DNA from: Strongyloides papillosus
Taxonomy: Eukaryota > Nematoda > Chromadorea > Rhabditida > Strongyloididae
Length of the DNA stretch: 64,000 nucleotides
Direction of reading: 5' to 3'
Assembly: GCA_005656395.1 (NCBI GenBank)
Contig: SRSI01000038.1
Span: 434,001 to 498,000 of the forward strand
In this document: in pieces, positions 63,103-64,000 of the stretch
Position numbering within the stretch: position 1 is the stretch's first letter
Layout of the letters: each line of letters starts with the position of its first letter
The notes under the pieces: model-generated
Databases searched by the model: none
Told to the model about the DNA's origin: nothing
Seen by the model: the letters and a program-made list of their open reading frames with translations, nothing else
Position numbers and translations under genes: made by a program

Positions 63103-64000
63103 GGTAGCTATTTTCATCCTAATATAGCACAGCGGTTACATAATCTCGTCAAGACAGGGTTAACAAAGTAATTTATTTTGGGTGAGTTAAATAAAATGTA
63201 AAGATAACAATGTGAATGTTTTTTATTTGCAAAATACTTAATATTTATAGTTACGCCTGTAAAGCGCGGTTACAATGTCACAAAAACGTAATAATTTCTA
63301 TGCAATTCAGAAGGATTGTGGAAGCTCCTAAAGAGTTCCAAAAAATACAAAATAGCAATTAATTTATTCTATCTTAAATGTTCTTTAAAATTTCGTTACA
63401 TTTTCTCGAAATAAGAATGTTCTTCATAAATTAACAATCCTTAAAAACAAGCAAAATCAAGTAAATTATAATTTTTTTTGCCTTATTAACCCAATATGTT
63501 ATTTCTCCCTTGACGTGACCACAGGACAATATGCAGGCAACTAAATAGTATAAATTATAAGGTAGTCTAACCTGTAAAATACATATAGGACATTTTTTTA
63601 ACAGAATTTAAGAAATCATTGAGCTATGAAATCACGAAAAAATACGATTATGCGTTTAAAAATTTATTATTTTTCATAATAATTTTTGATGAACATACAT
63701 GTCTATTAATTCCAAGTATCTCTTTTTCAAGAGACAAATTTTTACGAAATCATTAAAGTATCAAAAGTTAGATATAATTTAGGAATAAATTTAACATTCA
63801 ACAAAATAATACCATGTTATTCCGAAGCATCATCTACAAAATTCTATTTAACGCACCACTGGTTAAAGCGATCGATGGCAGATTGTGTAGAATAACACCT
63901 ATTAATAATATTGAATTTCAAAAAAATATTTATACCTATTATTATATGTTGTTTATATAGTAGTCTTTAAAGTCGAAATAACATAAATCAGATGTCAAAA
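63103..64000. other. Nothing recognised
   Basis: AT-rich; no ORF, repeat or RNA gene supported. Confidence 0.35.

Overview
The window is very AT-rich, eukaryotic and almost entirely repetitive. Three things point to a nematode. A tandem locus pairs 5S rRNA genes with spliced-leader (SL) RNA genes on the opposite strand. The SL exon is 22 nt, starts GGTTTATAAAACCC, ends AGTTTGAG, and is followed by a GT donor, an AAATTTTGGA Sm site and a 3' hairpin. The few introns that can be read are only 43-49 bp. The SL differs from canonical SL1 (GGTTTAATTACCC then AAGTTTGAG), so a lineage outside the best-known nematodes is likely; that placement is inference.

Layout. 0.6-5 kb: remnants of host genes (an unrecognised spliced gene, a kinase N-terminus cut by a Tc1/mariner-type element, an RPA1-like gene). 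7-12 kb: a truncated Vasa/DDX3-like N-terminus, a solo LTR, a 1.6 kb palindrome and a broken UPF1-like SF1 helicase. 12.1-16.7 kb: an intact-looking Ty3/Gypsy-type element (185-bp LTRs). 17-28.8 kb: RAD51, dynein heavy chain, DBP8/DDX49-type and RPA1 fragments, several unknown ORFs and MITEs. 30-32.2 kb: tRNA-like foldback, MITE and a satellite. 32.4-38.1 kb: a mariner-type foldback element carrying a nested LTR element with 94-bp LTRs. 38.1-53.3 kb: the SL/5S locus, interrupted by an NeSL/R4-like non-LTR retrotransposon (38.3-42.3 kb) inside an SL exon and by a 9.4 kb Ty3/Gypsy element (42.9-52.3 kb) exactly at SL position +1. 53.3-64 kb: a tRNA-like Pol III unit, a decayed Gypsy integrase split by a palindromic element, a GC-richer unknown gene, and a second decayed Gypsy element on the minus strand.

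Main observations. (1) Two unrelated retrotransposons lie within 5 nt of each other in the SL RNA gene. (2) The 9.4 kb element has a leader of six tandem hairpins, a hydrophobic signal/TM segment plus cysteine-bearing domain inside Gag-Pol, and an antisense intron-containing gene for a PPxY-tailed membrane protein. The zinc-knuckle-to-signal/TM arrangement recurs in a second, diverged element at 59.7-60.4 kb. (3) Both smaller LTR elements have a degenerate RNase H after the RT, an intact-looking second RNase H after the integrase, and a start codon formed across the LTR/primer-binding-site junction. (4) Single-copy host genes are all fragmentary and repeatedly interrupted by in-frame TAA/TAG, whereas the retroelement frames are long and open.

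All calls come from reading the sequence and remembered family motifs; no searches were run.
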